Part shown: in pieces, positions 7,219 to 15,641 of the stretch
Layout: the number at the start of each line of letters is the position of its first letter
Position numbering within the stretch: the first letter of the stretch is position 1
NCBI GenBank assembly: GCA_009845425.1
Contig: VXZQ01000012.1
Location: 248,001 to 312,000 of the forward strand
Length of the DNA stretch: 64,000 nt
DNA from: Holophagales bacterium
GTDB taxonomy: Bacteria > Acidobacteriota > Thermoanaerobaculia > Multivoradales > Multivoraceae
Reading direction: 5' to 3'
Notes under the pieces: generated by a model
Told to the model about the DNA's origin: nothing
Seen by the model: the letters and a program-made list of their open reading frames with translations, nothing else
The model's database searches: none
Translations under genes and position numbers: made by a program

Positions 7219-9546
7219 TCAATTCCGTACCGCGCCAGCCTCCAGCTCGCCTCGGCCCTCGACGATCAGGTAGAGCCGGTCCGGCTGGACGCCGGCGAAG
7301 ATCTGCGAGACGTCCGTGGCCGGCCAGTACACGGTGAGCCGCTCGATCGCGGCCGGCCTCCCCAGGCCGATCGTCTGGCGCAGGGGGTTGCCGCCGAAAC
7401 TGCCGCCGCCATTGACCCGGCGATGCACGGAGCGCCGGGCGCCGTCCGGGTCCACGAGGTCGACCCGGATGCGGGCGCCGAGTGCCGAACGGTTGCTCTC
7501 CGTTCCCACCAGCCTCAGGGCCAGCCAGCGATTGCCGAAGCCCGGGTTGCGGAGCAGGGCGTCGCCGAAACGGTCCCCGGGATACGCGCCGCCCATCTGC
7601 TCGAACACGTCGAGGTCGCCGTCGCCGTCGAGGTCCGCGAAGGCGACGGCGTGGCCCTTCTGCAGGTGGCCGAAGCCGGCGGCGAGGCTGACGTCGACGA
7701 ACCGGCGGCCCGCCAGATTCCGGTAGAGGACGTTCGGCATGACCGCCTCGTAGTCGGGATAGCCGGTCCCGAGATAGAAGTCGAGGTAGCCGTCCTGGTC
7801 GAGGTCGCCGAAGTTCGAGCCCATCGGAAGCTGCAGACGGGTGAGCCCGCTCCTTGCGGCCACGTCCTCGAAGCCGCCGTCGCCGTCGCCCCGGTAGAGC
7901 CGCGCCGACTCCCAGGGACCGGGATAGCCCTGGTAGCTGGCGGCGACGAAGCCGAGGCCGCCGCGATCTCCGGTGTAGCTGGAGACGTAGAGATCCAGGT
8001 GGCCGTCGTTGTCAAAGTCCCAGAACCAGGCCGGGAAGCTCTGCCGGGGCCCGGTGACGCCGAGCCGGGGCGCGACGTCCTCGAAGCTGCCGTCGCCACG
8101 GTTGCGGTACAGGCGGTTCGGGCCGCCCAGGACTGAGACGTAGAGGTCCGGGAAGCGGTCGTCGTCGTAGTCGCCCCAAACCACCGCCTTGACGAAGGCG
8201 TGGGTGGCGACTCCCGCTTCCCCCGCGACATCGCGGAAGCGGACGACGCCGTCGTCGCCGGGCCCTTCGTTGCGGAAGAGCTGGGAAGGCGCGTCGACCG
8301 CCGGGCTGTGCTCGTTGCCGACGAAGAGGTCGAGGTCGCCGTCGCTGTCGAAGTCGGCCCAGGCGGCGGTTTGGGTGGGGTAGTGGACGTCGCCCAGGCC
8401 GGAGAGAAAGGTGACGTCCCGGAAGACCGGCGGTCCGGACTCGCCGCCGTCGGCCGACTCGTTCAGCAGCAGCGAGTTCGGATGGCGGCCGTGGGGGCCG
8501 AACCAAGCGCCGCGGAGGACGAACAGATCGAGGTCACCGTCGTTGTCGACGTCGCCGTGGACGACGTTCAGTCCGCCGTAGAGCCCGTCGAGTCCTGCCG
8601 CGGCGGAGGCGTCGGTGAACTCGCCGCGCCCGTCGTTCAGGAAGAGCCGGGGCGAGCCCGCCGGATCGAAGGTGGTGGTGAAGATGTCGAGGTCGAAGTC
8701 CCAGTCGAAGTCGTCGACGACGGCGCCGCCCGAGAGGTTGAAGCTGTCGACTCCGAGTTCGGGTGCGACGTTGACGAAGCGGGGGAACTCGGCCGCCGAA
8801 CCGAAGGTCGAGAGGGGCAGCCGGTGTTGCGCCTCGACCGACGCGGGGTGGTCGCCCAGGGTCATGTGGGCGAGGTTCAGCAGCCATGTCGCCTTGACCT
8901 GTTGCACGGAGTTCGGGGGCACCGCCGCAAGGTACTCGCGCAGGAAGCGAGCCGCCTGCTCGGAGCCCTCGCGCTCGCGGTGGACGGCTTCGCCGCGGAT
9001 CGGCAGGATGCAAGCGTCTGCGTCGTGCATCCCAGCGCAGTTGCGGCTCTCGCCGAATCGGAGCCAGGCGACGGCGATTCGGAACAGAACCTCGGTTTCG
9101 TTCGGGATCGCCGAAGGTGAATCCGACATGAGTTGGTACGCCTCGGCGAAGCGCTCCAGGGCCGCCGCTTCGTCGCCAAGTCGGAGTTCTTCCTCGGCCA
9201 GCTCCGTGAGCAGGCGGAACCGGGTGGCGGGAGGGGCGTCGTCGGCTGCGGCGAGCGCGTCGCGGGCGGCCCGGGCCGGGGCCTCGCCGAGCCAGGGGTT
9301 GCGGTCCAGGTCTTCGGTGCGGATTGCCTCCAGGGCCTCGAGCATGCGTTGGTGACTTGCTTCGACGGCAGCAAGCCGGGTGGAACGTGGCTGGGCGGCG
9401 ATGCTTGGCACAAGCAGGAAGCTGGCGAGGAGCCACCGCCAGATCGGAGCCAGCCTGACGGCCGGCGCGTTCTCTCGGCCGCCTGCGGCGGCGGCCGGCG
9501 GGGACGCCGGCGCACCCAGTGTGGGGCAGCGTCTTTGGGCTTTCAC
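7219..9546 (-). CDS. FG-GAP/VCBS repeat protein with ASPIC/UnbV domain (second copy)
   Basis: About 775 residues, exported. After a long N-region there is a hydrophobic stretch (WRWLLASFLLVPSIAAQP), then a helical TPR-like part to about residue 245. Next come repeated FG-GAP/VCBS blades with Ca-binding loops (DVDNDGDLDLF, DFDSDGDLDLF, DLDQDGYLDFY, DLDGDGDLDVF), and a C-terminal ASPIC/UnbV domain (FGGNPLRQTIGLGR). The GTG at 9546 lies two bases past the TPR gene stop, so I take it as the start. A repeat covers 9446-9519, and a later start near 9453 would give a tidier signal peptide. It is last in the set CaiB > UnbV > TPR > UnbV. The family is probably a seven-bladed propeller; substrate unknown. 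Confidence 0.8.
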   Translation of the reverse strand: MKAQRRCPTLGAPASPPAAAAGGRENAPAVRLAPIWRWLLASFLLVPSIAAQPRSTRLAAVEASHQRMLEALEAIRTEDLDRNPWLGEAPARAARDALAAADDAPPATRFRLLTELAEEELRLGDEAAALERFAEAYQLMSDSPSAIPNETEVLFRIAVAWLRFGESRNCAGMHDADACILPIRGEAVHREREGSEQAARFLREYLAAVPPNSVQQVKATWLLNLAHMTLGDHPASVEAQHRLPLSTFGSAAEFPRFVNVAPELGVDSFNLSGGAVVDDFDWDFDLDIFTTTFDPAGSPRLFLNDGRGEFTDASAAAGLDGLYGGLNVVHGDVDNDGDLDLFVLRGAWFGPHGRHPNSLLLNESADGGESGPPVFRDVTFLSGLGDVHYPTQTAAWADFDSDGDLDLFVGNEHSPAVDAPSQLFRNEGPGDDGVVRFRDVAGEAGVATHAFVKAVVWGDYDDDRFPDLYVSVLGGPNRLYRNRGDGSFEDVAPRLGVTGPRQSFPAWFWDFDNDGHLDLYVSSYTGDRGGLGFVAASYQGYPGPWESARLYRGDGDGGFEDVAARSGLTRLQLPMGSNFGDLDQDGYLDFYLGTGYPDYEAVMPNVLYRNLAGRRFVDVSLAAGFGHLQKGHAVAFADLDGDGDLDVFEQMGGAYPGDRFGDALLRNPGFGNRWLALRLVGTESNRSALGARIRVDLVDPDGARRSVHRRVNGGGSFGGNPLRQTIGLGRPAAIERLTVYWPATDVSQIFAGVQPDRLYLIVEGRGELEAGAVRN
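9446..9519 (+). repeat. REP-like palindromic repeat, copy A
   Basis: A 74-base GC-rich unit containing the palindrome GCCAGCCTGACGGCCGGC, a second inverted pair (GCCGCCTGCGGCGGC) and the end motif CGCACCCAG. The same order of motifs with roughly three quarters identity by eye is found inverted at 21149-21221. Here it lies in the 5' part of the UnbV open frame, which makes the exact start of that gene uncertain. Confidence 0.5.
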
Positions 9547-9547
9547 G

Positions 9548-11260
9548 CTAGGGACCGCCGCCGGGAGCACGGAGCGGTTGCCTTGCCTGGTAGAGGCGGA
9601 GACGGTCGAGACGCTGGGGCGAGTTGCCGCCGGCGGTTTCGCGTTCGCGGTCCAGCGCCCGCTGTTGCCAGGAGACCGCTTCCTCGAAGCGGCCGGCCTC
9701 GGCCAGGGCCATCGCCAGCGTCTCCAGGTGGTCCAGTGCCGGTTGCTCATCGACGACGGAGCGGGCGAGTTCCACCGCGCGCTCGCCGTCGCGCACGGCG
9801 GCCTCCGGGCTGGTGGCGAGGAGGCGGGCGAGCAGGTGTCTCACGGCGAGGTCGCCGGGGAAGCGCTCGAGCGCGGTTTCCAGGGCCTGGCGAGCGGCGG
9901 CGAACTGCCCGGTCCCGAACCGGCTCAGACCGAGGTTGAAGTGGACCCGCAGGTCGTCCGGGGTCAGTGCGGCCAGGGCCTCCAGGTGATCGGCGGCTCG
10001 GGCAGGTTCGCCTGCCTCGAGCAGCATGGCCGCCAGCAGCCGGTGCGCCTCGATCGCTCCAGGGTCGAGCCGGACGATCTCCTCGAGTTCGGAGCGAGCG
10101 CCGGAGGCGTTGCCGGCGTCGGCACGTGCCTGGGCCCGCATCATCCGCCACTGCAGGTTCTCCGGGTCGATGTCGGCGGCCCGCTCCAGGTGGCTTGCGC
10201 CCTCCCCGATCCGCCCGGTCCGTCCCAGCAGAAGGGCGAGATTGAAGTGCGCCCCTCCGTGCGCGGGGTTCGCTTCGATCGCGCGCCGGAGATGCTTTTC
10301 GGCGCCCGCCTGGTCACCGGTCTCGATCAGGGAGCGGGCGAGGTTGAAGTGGATCTCCGGGTCGCCGCCGTCTTCGACCAGCAGTTCCCGGTACAGGGCG
10401 ATCGCTTCGTCGTTCCGGCCGGACCGGGCGGCGCGCACCGCGCGGTCGAACCGGGCCTCGGTCTTCAGGCCGTAGATCTGGAGCCGGTCGCGGAGGGGAT
10501 CGACGATCGCGATCGGGACCTGGCGGTTGCGCGCCAGCTCGGCGCGGGCCCGTGTCGTGTCACCGCCCGCCCGCAGGGCCATTCCGAGGTGGTGGTGGAC
10601 GACACTTCCTTCCGGCTGCGATGCCAGCACCTCCTCGAAGGCGGCGATCGCCTGTCCGGTCTCGCCCCGGTCCATCGCCACCCGGCCGAGACCGAACCGC
10701 GCGGCGGCGCTCTCGGGCCGAACCTCGAGCGCTCGTGCATAGGCCGCCGCGGCCGTCTCGATATCGCCGGCGTCGAGGTAGAGATCGCCGGCGCGGATCA
10801 GGGTGGCCGTGTCGTCGGGGCGCAACTCGAGGGCGGCGCGTGCCGCGAGCCGGGCGCGCTCCAGGCTGCCGGTCGCGTCGTGGAGGAGCAACTCGTAGTA
10901 GGTCCACTGGAAGTCGTTCGGCGCCAGCAGGCGGAGTTGGGCCAGGCACACGGCGGCGGCGCCGTGGAGTTCGTGGTGGAGATACTGCAGGCAGAGATCG
11001 CCGAAGATGTTGGCTGCGTGTTGTGCCTGCTCGTCCGTCGTGGCGTCGGCGAGGGCGTCCGTTGCTGCAAGGCGGTCGGCGGTGATCTGTTCTCGGGTCT
11101 CGGCTTCCAGGTGGCCAAGCGACGGCTCCGGCACGGCGTCGAGCGAGAGCAGGGCGCGCACCCGGCGGGCGTCGTCGCTCGGCGGCGACTCCTGGGCGGC
11201 GGCCGGTGTGGCCACCGCGGCGGCGAGCGAGAGGCTGAGCAGGAAGCGGAGTCGGGTCAA
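9548..11260 (-). CDS. Exported TPR-repeat protein
   Basis: 570 residues: a signal peptide (MTRLRFLLSLSLAAAVATPAAAQ) and then tetratricopeptide repeats over most of the length. Typical units are GDIETAAAAYARALEVRP, NDEAIALYRELLVEDGGDP and AGAEKHLRRAIEANPAHGGA, ten or more in all. Such helical scaffolds bind partner proteins. The ATG overlaps the stop of the upstream UnbV gene by four bases and the downstream UnbV gene starts two bases after its stop, so all three are translationally coupled. A joint surface complex of TPR plus two propellers is a fair inference, with no known substrate. Confidence 0.85.
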   Translation of the reverse strand: MTRLRFLLSLSLAAAVATPAAAQESPPSDDARRVRALLSLDAVPEPSLGHLEAETREQITADRLAATDALADATTDEQAQHAANIFGDLCLQYLHHELHGAAAVCLAQLRLLAPNDFQWTYYELLLHDATGSLERARLAARAALELRPDDTATLIRAGDLYLDAGDIETAAAAYARALEVRPESAAARFGLGRVAMDRGETGQAIAAFEEVLASQPEGSVVHHHLGMALRAGGDTTRARAELARNRQVPIAIVDPLRDRLQIYGLKTEARFDRAVRAARSGRNDEAIALYRELLVEDGGDPEIHFNLARSLIETGDQAGAEKHLRRAIEANPAHGGAHFNLALLLGRTGRIGEGASHLERAADIDPENLQWRMMRAQARADAGNASGARSELEEIVRLDPGAIEAHRLLAAMLLEAGEPARAADHLEALAALTPDDLRVHFNLGLSRFGTGQFAAARQALETALERFPGDLAVRHLLARLLATSPEAAVRDGERAVELARSVVDEQPALDHLETLAMALAEAGRFEEAVSWQQRALDRERETAGGNSPQRLDRLRLYQARQPLRAPGGGP

Positions 11261-12993
11261 GGCGACGCTCCTCGGTCCTCGGCGCCCCTCTGCACGACGT
11301 GGTAGCGGCCAGTCTCAAGCGTGACTGTCTGCGCGGTTCCGTCGGGCCAGCGGATCTCGACCGCTCGTTTCGCGCCTTCCCCGGCCGGCGCGCCGTCGCC
11401 GGGTAGCGGAAACAGCAGCCGCGGATCGCGGGCCGCGGCGTAGCTGCCGTCGGTGTGAACTCTCTGCCAGCCGCCTCCGTCGGTGAGGCGGGCGCGGGCG
11501 CCGTAGACGTCCACGATCCCCTGCCCGTCGTCGCCTGCAGCCTCGACCAGCCTCAGGCCGACCCAGTCGCGTCCCGGGCGGCGCTGGTTCAGGAGCACAC
11601 GGGCCGGTCCGGCGTTGTTGGAGATGACGAGGTCCGGATCGCCGTCGTTGTCCAGGTCGCCGACCGCCAGGCCGCGGCTGACCTCGACGTGGACCGGCTG
11701 CTCCCGGCGTTCGGCCGGCACGGCTTCGAAGCGGCCGCCGCCGAGGCCGCGGAAGAGCTGGTTCTCCATCCGCAGCGGGTGCGGGTCGCGGACCTCGACC
11801 TGGACCTCGATCCGCCGGACCGCTCCGTTCACTACGTACAGGTCGTGCAAGCCGTCGCCGTCGACGTCGAGGCTGGCGGCGCCGAAGCCGGTCATCGGCC
11901 AGCTCGCGTCGATCAGGCCGGCTTCGCGGCTGCGGTCGTCGAAGAGTCCGTCGCCGTCGTTCAGGTAGAGCGTGTTGTGCTCGCGGACCAGGTGGGAGAG
12001 GAAGATGTCAGGCGCGCCGTTGCCGTCGAAGTCGGCGACCGCGACCCCCATGCTGGCCTGCGGGCGTCCGTCGCGGTCGAACGCGGCGCCGGCGAAGACC
12101 GCGTCCTCGAGGAACGTGCCGTCGCCCTGGTTGAGCCACAGGTGGTTCGCCATCTGGTCGTTGGCGACATAGAGATCGACGAGCCCGTCGCCGTTGAAGT
12201 CGTCGGCGATCGCGCCCAGGGCCGTGCCGGCTTCCACCGAGTCGGCGCCCAGGCCGGAGCTGACCGTGGCGTCGACGAAGGTTCCGTCGCCGAGGTTGCG
12301 GAGCAGCCGGTCGGCCTCCGCCGGCTGGCTCAACGGGCCGCAGTAGTCCGGCTGGCCGCTGGTCAGGAAGCAGCGCTTGCGGTTGGCGCGGTGGAAGCGG
12401 TGGTAGTTGCCGACGTAGAGGTCGAGCCAGCCGTCCGCGTCGTAGTCGAAGAAGACGGCCGGCACGCTGAACCTGCGGTCGTGGACGCCGGCGGTCTCCG
12501 TGACGTCTTCAAAGCCGCGGCCCCCGAGGTTGCGGAGGAGTCGGTTCGGGCCCAGGTTCGTCAGGTAGAGATCGACCCAGCCGTCGCGGTCGTAGTCGCC
12601 GGTCGCGACCCCGATGTTGTAGCCCGGCGCGTGCAGTCCGATCTCCGCCGTGACGTCGGTGAACCGGAGTTCTCCGGTTTCGGCGAGACCGTTCCGGAAC
12701 AGGCGGTCGGTGGGTTCGGCCGCCGGCGGCGGAAAGACAGGCTGCCGGTTCTCGTCGCCTTCGAAGGAGCGGCCCTGGCCCAGGTAGACGTCTAGATCGC
12801 CGTCGTTGTCGTAGTCGAACAGGGCGACCCCGGCGCCCACGACTTCCGCTGTGTAGAGCTGCCCGGTCATCCCGTTGTAGTGGACGAAGTCGATCCCTAC
12901 GTCGGCACCGACTTCCACGAATGCCGGCGAGGCGTCCTCAGGGCTTCCAGGCGCCGTGGCGAGGATGGCGGCTAGCGCCAGAGTGGCCAACAT
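11257..12993 (-). CDS. FG-GAP/VCBS repeat protein with ASPIC/UnbV domain (first copy)
   Basis: 578 residues. A short signal peptide (MLATLALAAILATAPG) is followed directly by propeller blades with Asp-rich loops (DYDNDGDLDVYLGQG, DYDRDGWVDLY, DFNGDGLVDLY, DLDNDGDPDLV) and a C-terminal ASPIC/UnbV part ending in YHVVQRG. It differs from the copy at 7219-9546 by lacking the helical N-terminal part. It starts 12 bases after the CoA-transferase stop and its stop overlaps the TPR start (ATGA). A TATGAT box at 13005-13010, overlapping the CoA-transferase stop, could give the unit its own promoter with a very short leader. Confidence 0.85.
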   Translation of the reverse strand: MLATLALAAILATAPGSPEDASPAFVEVGADVGIDFVHYNGMTGQLYTAEVVGAGVALFDYDNDGDLDVYLGQGRSFEGDENRQPVFPPPAAEPTDRLFRNGLAETGELRFTDVTAEIGLHAPGYNIGVATGDYDRDGWVDLYLTNLGPNRLLRNLGGRGFEDVTETAGVHDRRFSVPAVFFDYDADGWLDLYVGNYHRFHRANRKRCFLTSGQPDYCGPLSQPAEADRLLRNLGDGTFVDATVSSGLGADSVEAGTALGAIADDFNGDGLVDLYVANDQMANHLWLNQGDGTFLEDAVFAGAAFDRDGRPQASMGVAVADFDGNGAPDIFLSHLVREHNTLYLNDGDGLFDDRSREAGLIDASWPMTGFGAASLDVDGDGLHDLYVVNGAVRRIEVQVEVRDPHPLRMENQLFRGLGGGRFEAVPAERREQPVHVEVSRGLAVGDLDNDGDPDLVISNNAGPARVLLNQRRPGRDWVGLRLVEAAGDDGQGIVDVYGARARLTDGGGWQRVHTDGSYAAARDPRLLFPLPGDGAPAGEGAKRAVEIRWPDGTAQTVTLETGRYHVVQRGAEDRGASP

Positions 12994-13004
12994 GGATGGT
13001 CGGG

Positions 13005-13010
13005 ATCATA
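13005..13010 (-). promoter_or_regulatory. Possible -10 box (TATGAT) for the UnbV-TPR-UnbV unit
   Basis: TATGAT on the minus strand lies 11 bases upstream of the ATG at 12993 and overlaps the TGA of the CoA-transferase gene. It is the best -10 match in the window. No convincing -35 was found. Confidence 0.3.
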
Positions 13011-15591
13011 CGACCGGCTCGGTCCCGATGACCTTGTCCCGCTCCAGTACCTTCAGTTCATCCTCGCTCAGGCCGAGCAGGCGCGTCAGCACCTCGCGGT
13101 TGTGCTGCCCAAGCGTGGGCGCCGGCCACTCGACGGCGTAGGGGCGGCTCGGGCCATCTTCGCTGGCCGGGCGAAAGGGCGCCGACGGGTTGGGCTGGTC
13201 GCCGACGTAGGCGCGCTCGCGCCACTGCCAGTAGCCGCGGGCCTCGAGATGCGGGTCGTAAAGCACGTCGAGCGTGTTGCGCAGCACGGCCGCCGGCACG
13301 CCCGCTGCGGCCAGGCGCCGTTCCAGGGCCAGACCGTCGTGAAGCGTGGTGCGGGCCGCCAGCGCCCGGTCGAGTTCGTCCTCGCGCCGCTTTCGGCCCG
13401 GACCGTCTGCGAAGCCGTGGTCTTCCGCGTCCATGCCCAGAACGTCGCAGAGCGCCCGCCACTGGTCCTCGGTCTCGACCGTGACCGTGATCCAGGGTTC
13501 CGCGCCGATGCACGGATAGACGCCCCACGGCGCGAACTGGGGGTGGCGGCCGCCTGCACGCTCCGGCGGGGCGCCGCGGACCGCCTGCTCGATCAGGCCG
13601 TGGGCGGCGAGCGGGAACATGGACTGGACGTGAGAGAGGTCGACGTACTGGCCCTCGCCGGTTCGGCGGCGGTGCCGGAGAGCGGTGAGGAGCGCCGCGG
13701 CGCCGTTGATGCCGGCGATCGGGTCGCCGAGGGCGACGTGCTGCATGGTCGGCGGGTCTCCGTCGTGGCCGTTCAGGTGGGGGAGTCCGGACGCCTGCTC
13801 GACGGTCGAGCCGTAGGCGCGATGGTTCATCCAGGGACCGCTCGCGCCGAAGGGCGGCATCGAGACCATGACCAGTTCGGGGTTCACCTGGCGGAGCCGG
13901 TCGTAGTCGAGGCCAAGCCGGGGCAGGACGCTGGCGGTGTAGTTCTCGATCACGGCGTCGGCCTTCGCGACGAGGCGCAGCAGGAGATCGACGCCGCGCC
14001 GGCTGGTCAGATCGAGAGTGATCCCCAGCTTGTTGCGGCCGGTCGTATTGAAGGCGGTCGACTGCTCGTAGAGCTTCTGGGCGATCGACTCCGGCGTCGA
14101 CTCCCAGCCTCGCCACCAGTCGAAGTACTGGCAGGACTCCACCTTGATCACTTCGGCGCCCATATCTGCGAGCTGGCGGGTGGCGAGTGGGCCGGCCCAG
14201 CCCATCGTCAGATCGACGATGCGAATGTCGGCGAGCAGCGTGGGGCGGCGGGCCTGGGGGGAGGCGCCCAGCGAACGCGGCATCCGCGCGTCCGCCAGCG
14301 GACGCACGGCCTGCGACGTATGCGGCGCGGCGACGCGCCGCATGGGTTCACGCCTCCTCGGTGGATGGAGGGCAGGGCGTTCGCTCCGCTCCGCTCGCTC
14401 TGGTTGGGCGTCGGTTTCCGCACGGCATCGGCAGTCGCTCGCTCCGAGGTCGCTGGGCGCCTCCCCCCAGGCCCGCCTTGTGCCGTGCTGTCCCAGGCGC
14501 GGTGCCCGTGCTCCGGTTGCCGCGGGAGTGCGATGGAGGCGAAACGGCGTGCCGGCGGCGAGGAAGCGCCCCTGGTCGGGGTGTTCGGCTTCGACCCAGG
14601 TGCCGCGATCCGCGTACTGCTCCAGGTCGAACAGCTCGGCCGGCGTCGGTGCGAGCGCCAGGGGGACGCGCGCGGCCTGGCCGGCCTTCACCCACTCGTG
14701 GGCGGTCCGTTCCAGCAGCCGCGGTCCGAGCGCGGCGTCGATCGCGTCGGCGTCCTCGAGGCGGTTGATCGACACCTGGTAGCGGGGCTCTGTCCCGAGT
14801 TCGTCCAGTCCCAGGAGTGCACACAGGCTCCGCCACTGGGAGGGCGTCACCGTGCTCACGCCGAGCCATCCGTCGCGGCAGGGATAGATGCCGACCGGAT
14901 AGGTGGGCCAGAAGCGGTTGATGCCGATGCGGGGACGGATCTCGCCCGTCGCGAGGGTTCCCGAAGGACCGGGCTCGGTGATGCACATCGCCGCCTCGAA
15001 GATCGAGACGTCCAGGTGAAACGGGCGGGCGAGCTGCCCCGTCTCCCGTGCCAGCAGGTGGCCGACGGCGCCTACGTAGGCCAGCGTGCCGGCGACCACC
15101 TGCGGTGTGTGCCCCGTGGCCAGGATGGGCGGTCCGTCGGCTGGTCCGATCGCCCTGGCCGCGGCGGTATGGGTGCTGATGACGGGGTCCGTGGCGGCGC
15201 GGCGGGCATAGGGACCCGAGGCGCCGAACCAGGAGATGGAGAGCCGGATCTGGCCCTCGAACAATCGCCTTTCGTCGGCGGGGTCGGCGTCGAGGATGAG
15301 ATCGGCGCCGTGGAGCAGGCCGCGGGCCACTGGGTCCTCCGGTCCGGCGGCGACGCTTCGCTTGCCGAGCGAGAGCCAGGTCGCGAGCGCGCTGGCCTCG
15401 GGCCCCGACGCCTGGGGATGGAAGGGCCGCAGTCGGCGTATCGGATGGCCTTCGTCCGGGGGCTCGAGATTCGTCACCGACGCGCCGAGATCGCGGAAGA
15501 GCTTGCCGCAGTAGGCGGTGGCGACCGTGCCGGCGAGGTCGACGACGCGGATCCCGGCCAGGGCTCCGGCACTGGTGTCTTCGTTCTGCAT
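13006..15591 (-). CDS. Tandem-fused CaiB/BaiF family III CoA-transferase
   Basis: 861 residues made of two family III CoA-transferase units. Unit 1 (about 10-385) opens with LAGIRVVDLAGTVATAYCGK and carries the family's likely catalytic Asp in FHLDVSIFEAA. Unit 2 (about 475-861) opens with LADIRIVDLTMGWAGPLATR and has the Asp in GQYVDLSHVQSM. These enzymes move CoA between acyl groups; two-domain members exist, for example among dimethylsulfoniopropionate- and alpha-methylacyl-CoA-type proteins, so a fused form is not in itself an error. The linker (about 385-475) is Arg/Pro-rich, of low complexity, and contains a 28-base inverted repeat, so it may be inserted DNA. The acyl substrate cannot be read. 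Confidence 0.8.
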   Translation of the reverse strand: MQNEDTSAGALAGIRVVDLAGTVATAYCGKLFRDLGASVTNLEPPDEGHPIRRLRPFHPQASGPEASALATWLSLGKRSVAAGPEDPVARGLLHGADLILDADPADERRLFEGQIRLSISWFGASGPYARRAATDPVISTHTAAARAIGPADGPPILATGHTPQVVAGTLAYVGAVGHLLARETGQLARPFHLDVSIFEAAMCITEPGPSGTLATGEIRPRIGINRFWPTYPVGIYPCRDGWLGVSTVTPSQWRSLCALLGLDELGTEPRYQVSINRLEDADAIDAALGPRLLERTAHEWVKAGQAARVPLALAPTPAELFDLEQYADRGTWVEAEHPDQGRFLAAGTPFRLHRTPAATGARAPRLGQHGTRRAWGEAPSDLGASDCRCRAETDAQPERAERSERPALHPPRRREPMRRVAAPHTSQAVRPLADARMPRSLGASPQARRPTLLADIRIVDLTMGWAGPLATRQLADMGAEVIKVESCQYFDWWRGWESTPESIAQKLYEQSTAFNTTGRNKLGITLDLTSRRGVDLLLRLVAKADAVIENYTASVLPRLGLDYDRLRQVNPELVMVSMPPFGASGPWMNHRAYGSTVEQASGLPHLNGHDGDPPTMQHVALGDPIAGINGAAALLTALRHRRRTGEGQYVDLSHVQSMFPLAAHGLIEQAVRGAPPERAGGRHPQFAPWGVYPCIGAEPWITVTVETEDQWRALCDVLGMDAEDHGFADGPGRKRREDELDRALAARTTLHDGLALERRLAAAGVPAAVLRNTLDVLYDPHLEARGYWQWRERAYVGDQPNPSAPFRPASEDGPSRPYAVEWPAPTLGQHNREVLTRLLGLSEDELKVLERDKVIGTEPVV
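14247..14477. repeat. 28-base perfect inverted repeat in the CoA-transferase linker
   Basis: The arms are 14247-14274 (begins GGCGGGCCTGGGGGGAGGCG) and 14450-14477 (its exact complement), 175 bases apart. Both fall in the low-complexity linker between the two CoA-transferase units, in open frame. The arrangement suggests an inserted element or a repeat pair that joined two originally separate genes. Confidence 0.7.
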
Positions 15592-15628
15592 GGACCTGGA
15601 TGAAGGCGGGAGTGTAGATCGGAAGGCG

Positions 15629-15634
15629 TAGGAT
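15629..15634 (+). promoter_or_regulatory. -10-like box (TAGGAT) 7 bases before GTG
   Basis: TAGGAT ends seven bases before the GTG at 15642. That spacing would put transcription start on the start codon, giving a leaderless message. The upstream in-frame ATG at 15633 overlaps the box, which argues for the GTG. Confidence 0.35.
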
Positions 15635-15641
15635 GCCTCCG

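Noticed and set aside
7219..12993. Short periodic DNA in the propeller genes as a repeat array or CRISPR
   Set aside because: The periodicity comes from codons for Asp-rich FG-GAP loops; units vary and there are no spacers.
13102..15603. 833-codon plus-strand open frame opposite the CoA-transferase gene
   Set aside because: Its translation is Arg/Gly/Val-rich with no family motif, and the other strand encodes two complete CoA-transferase units. Long antisense frames are expected at this GC content.
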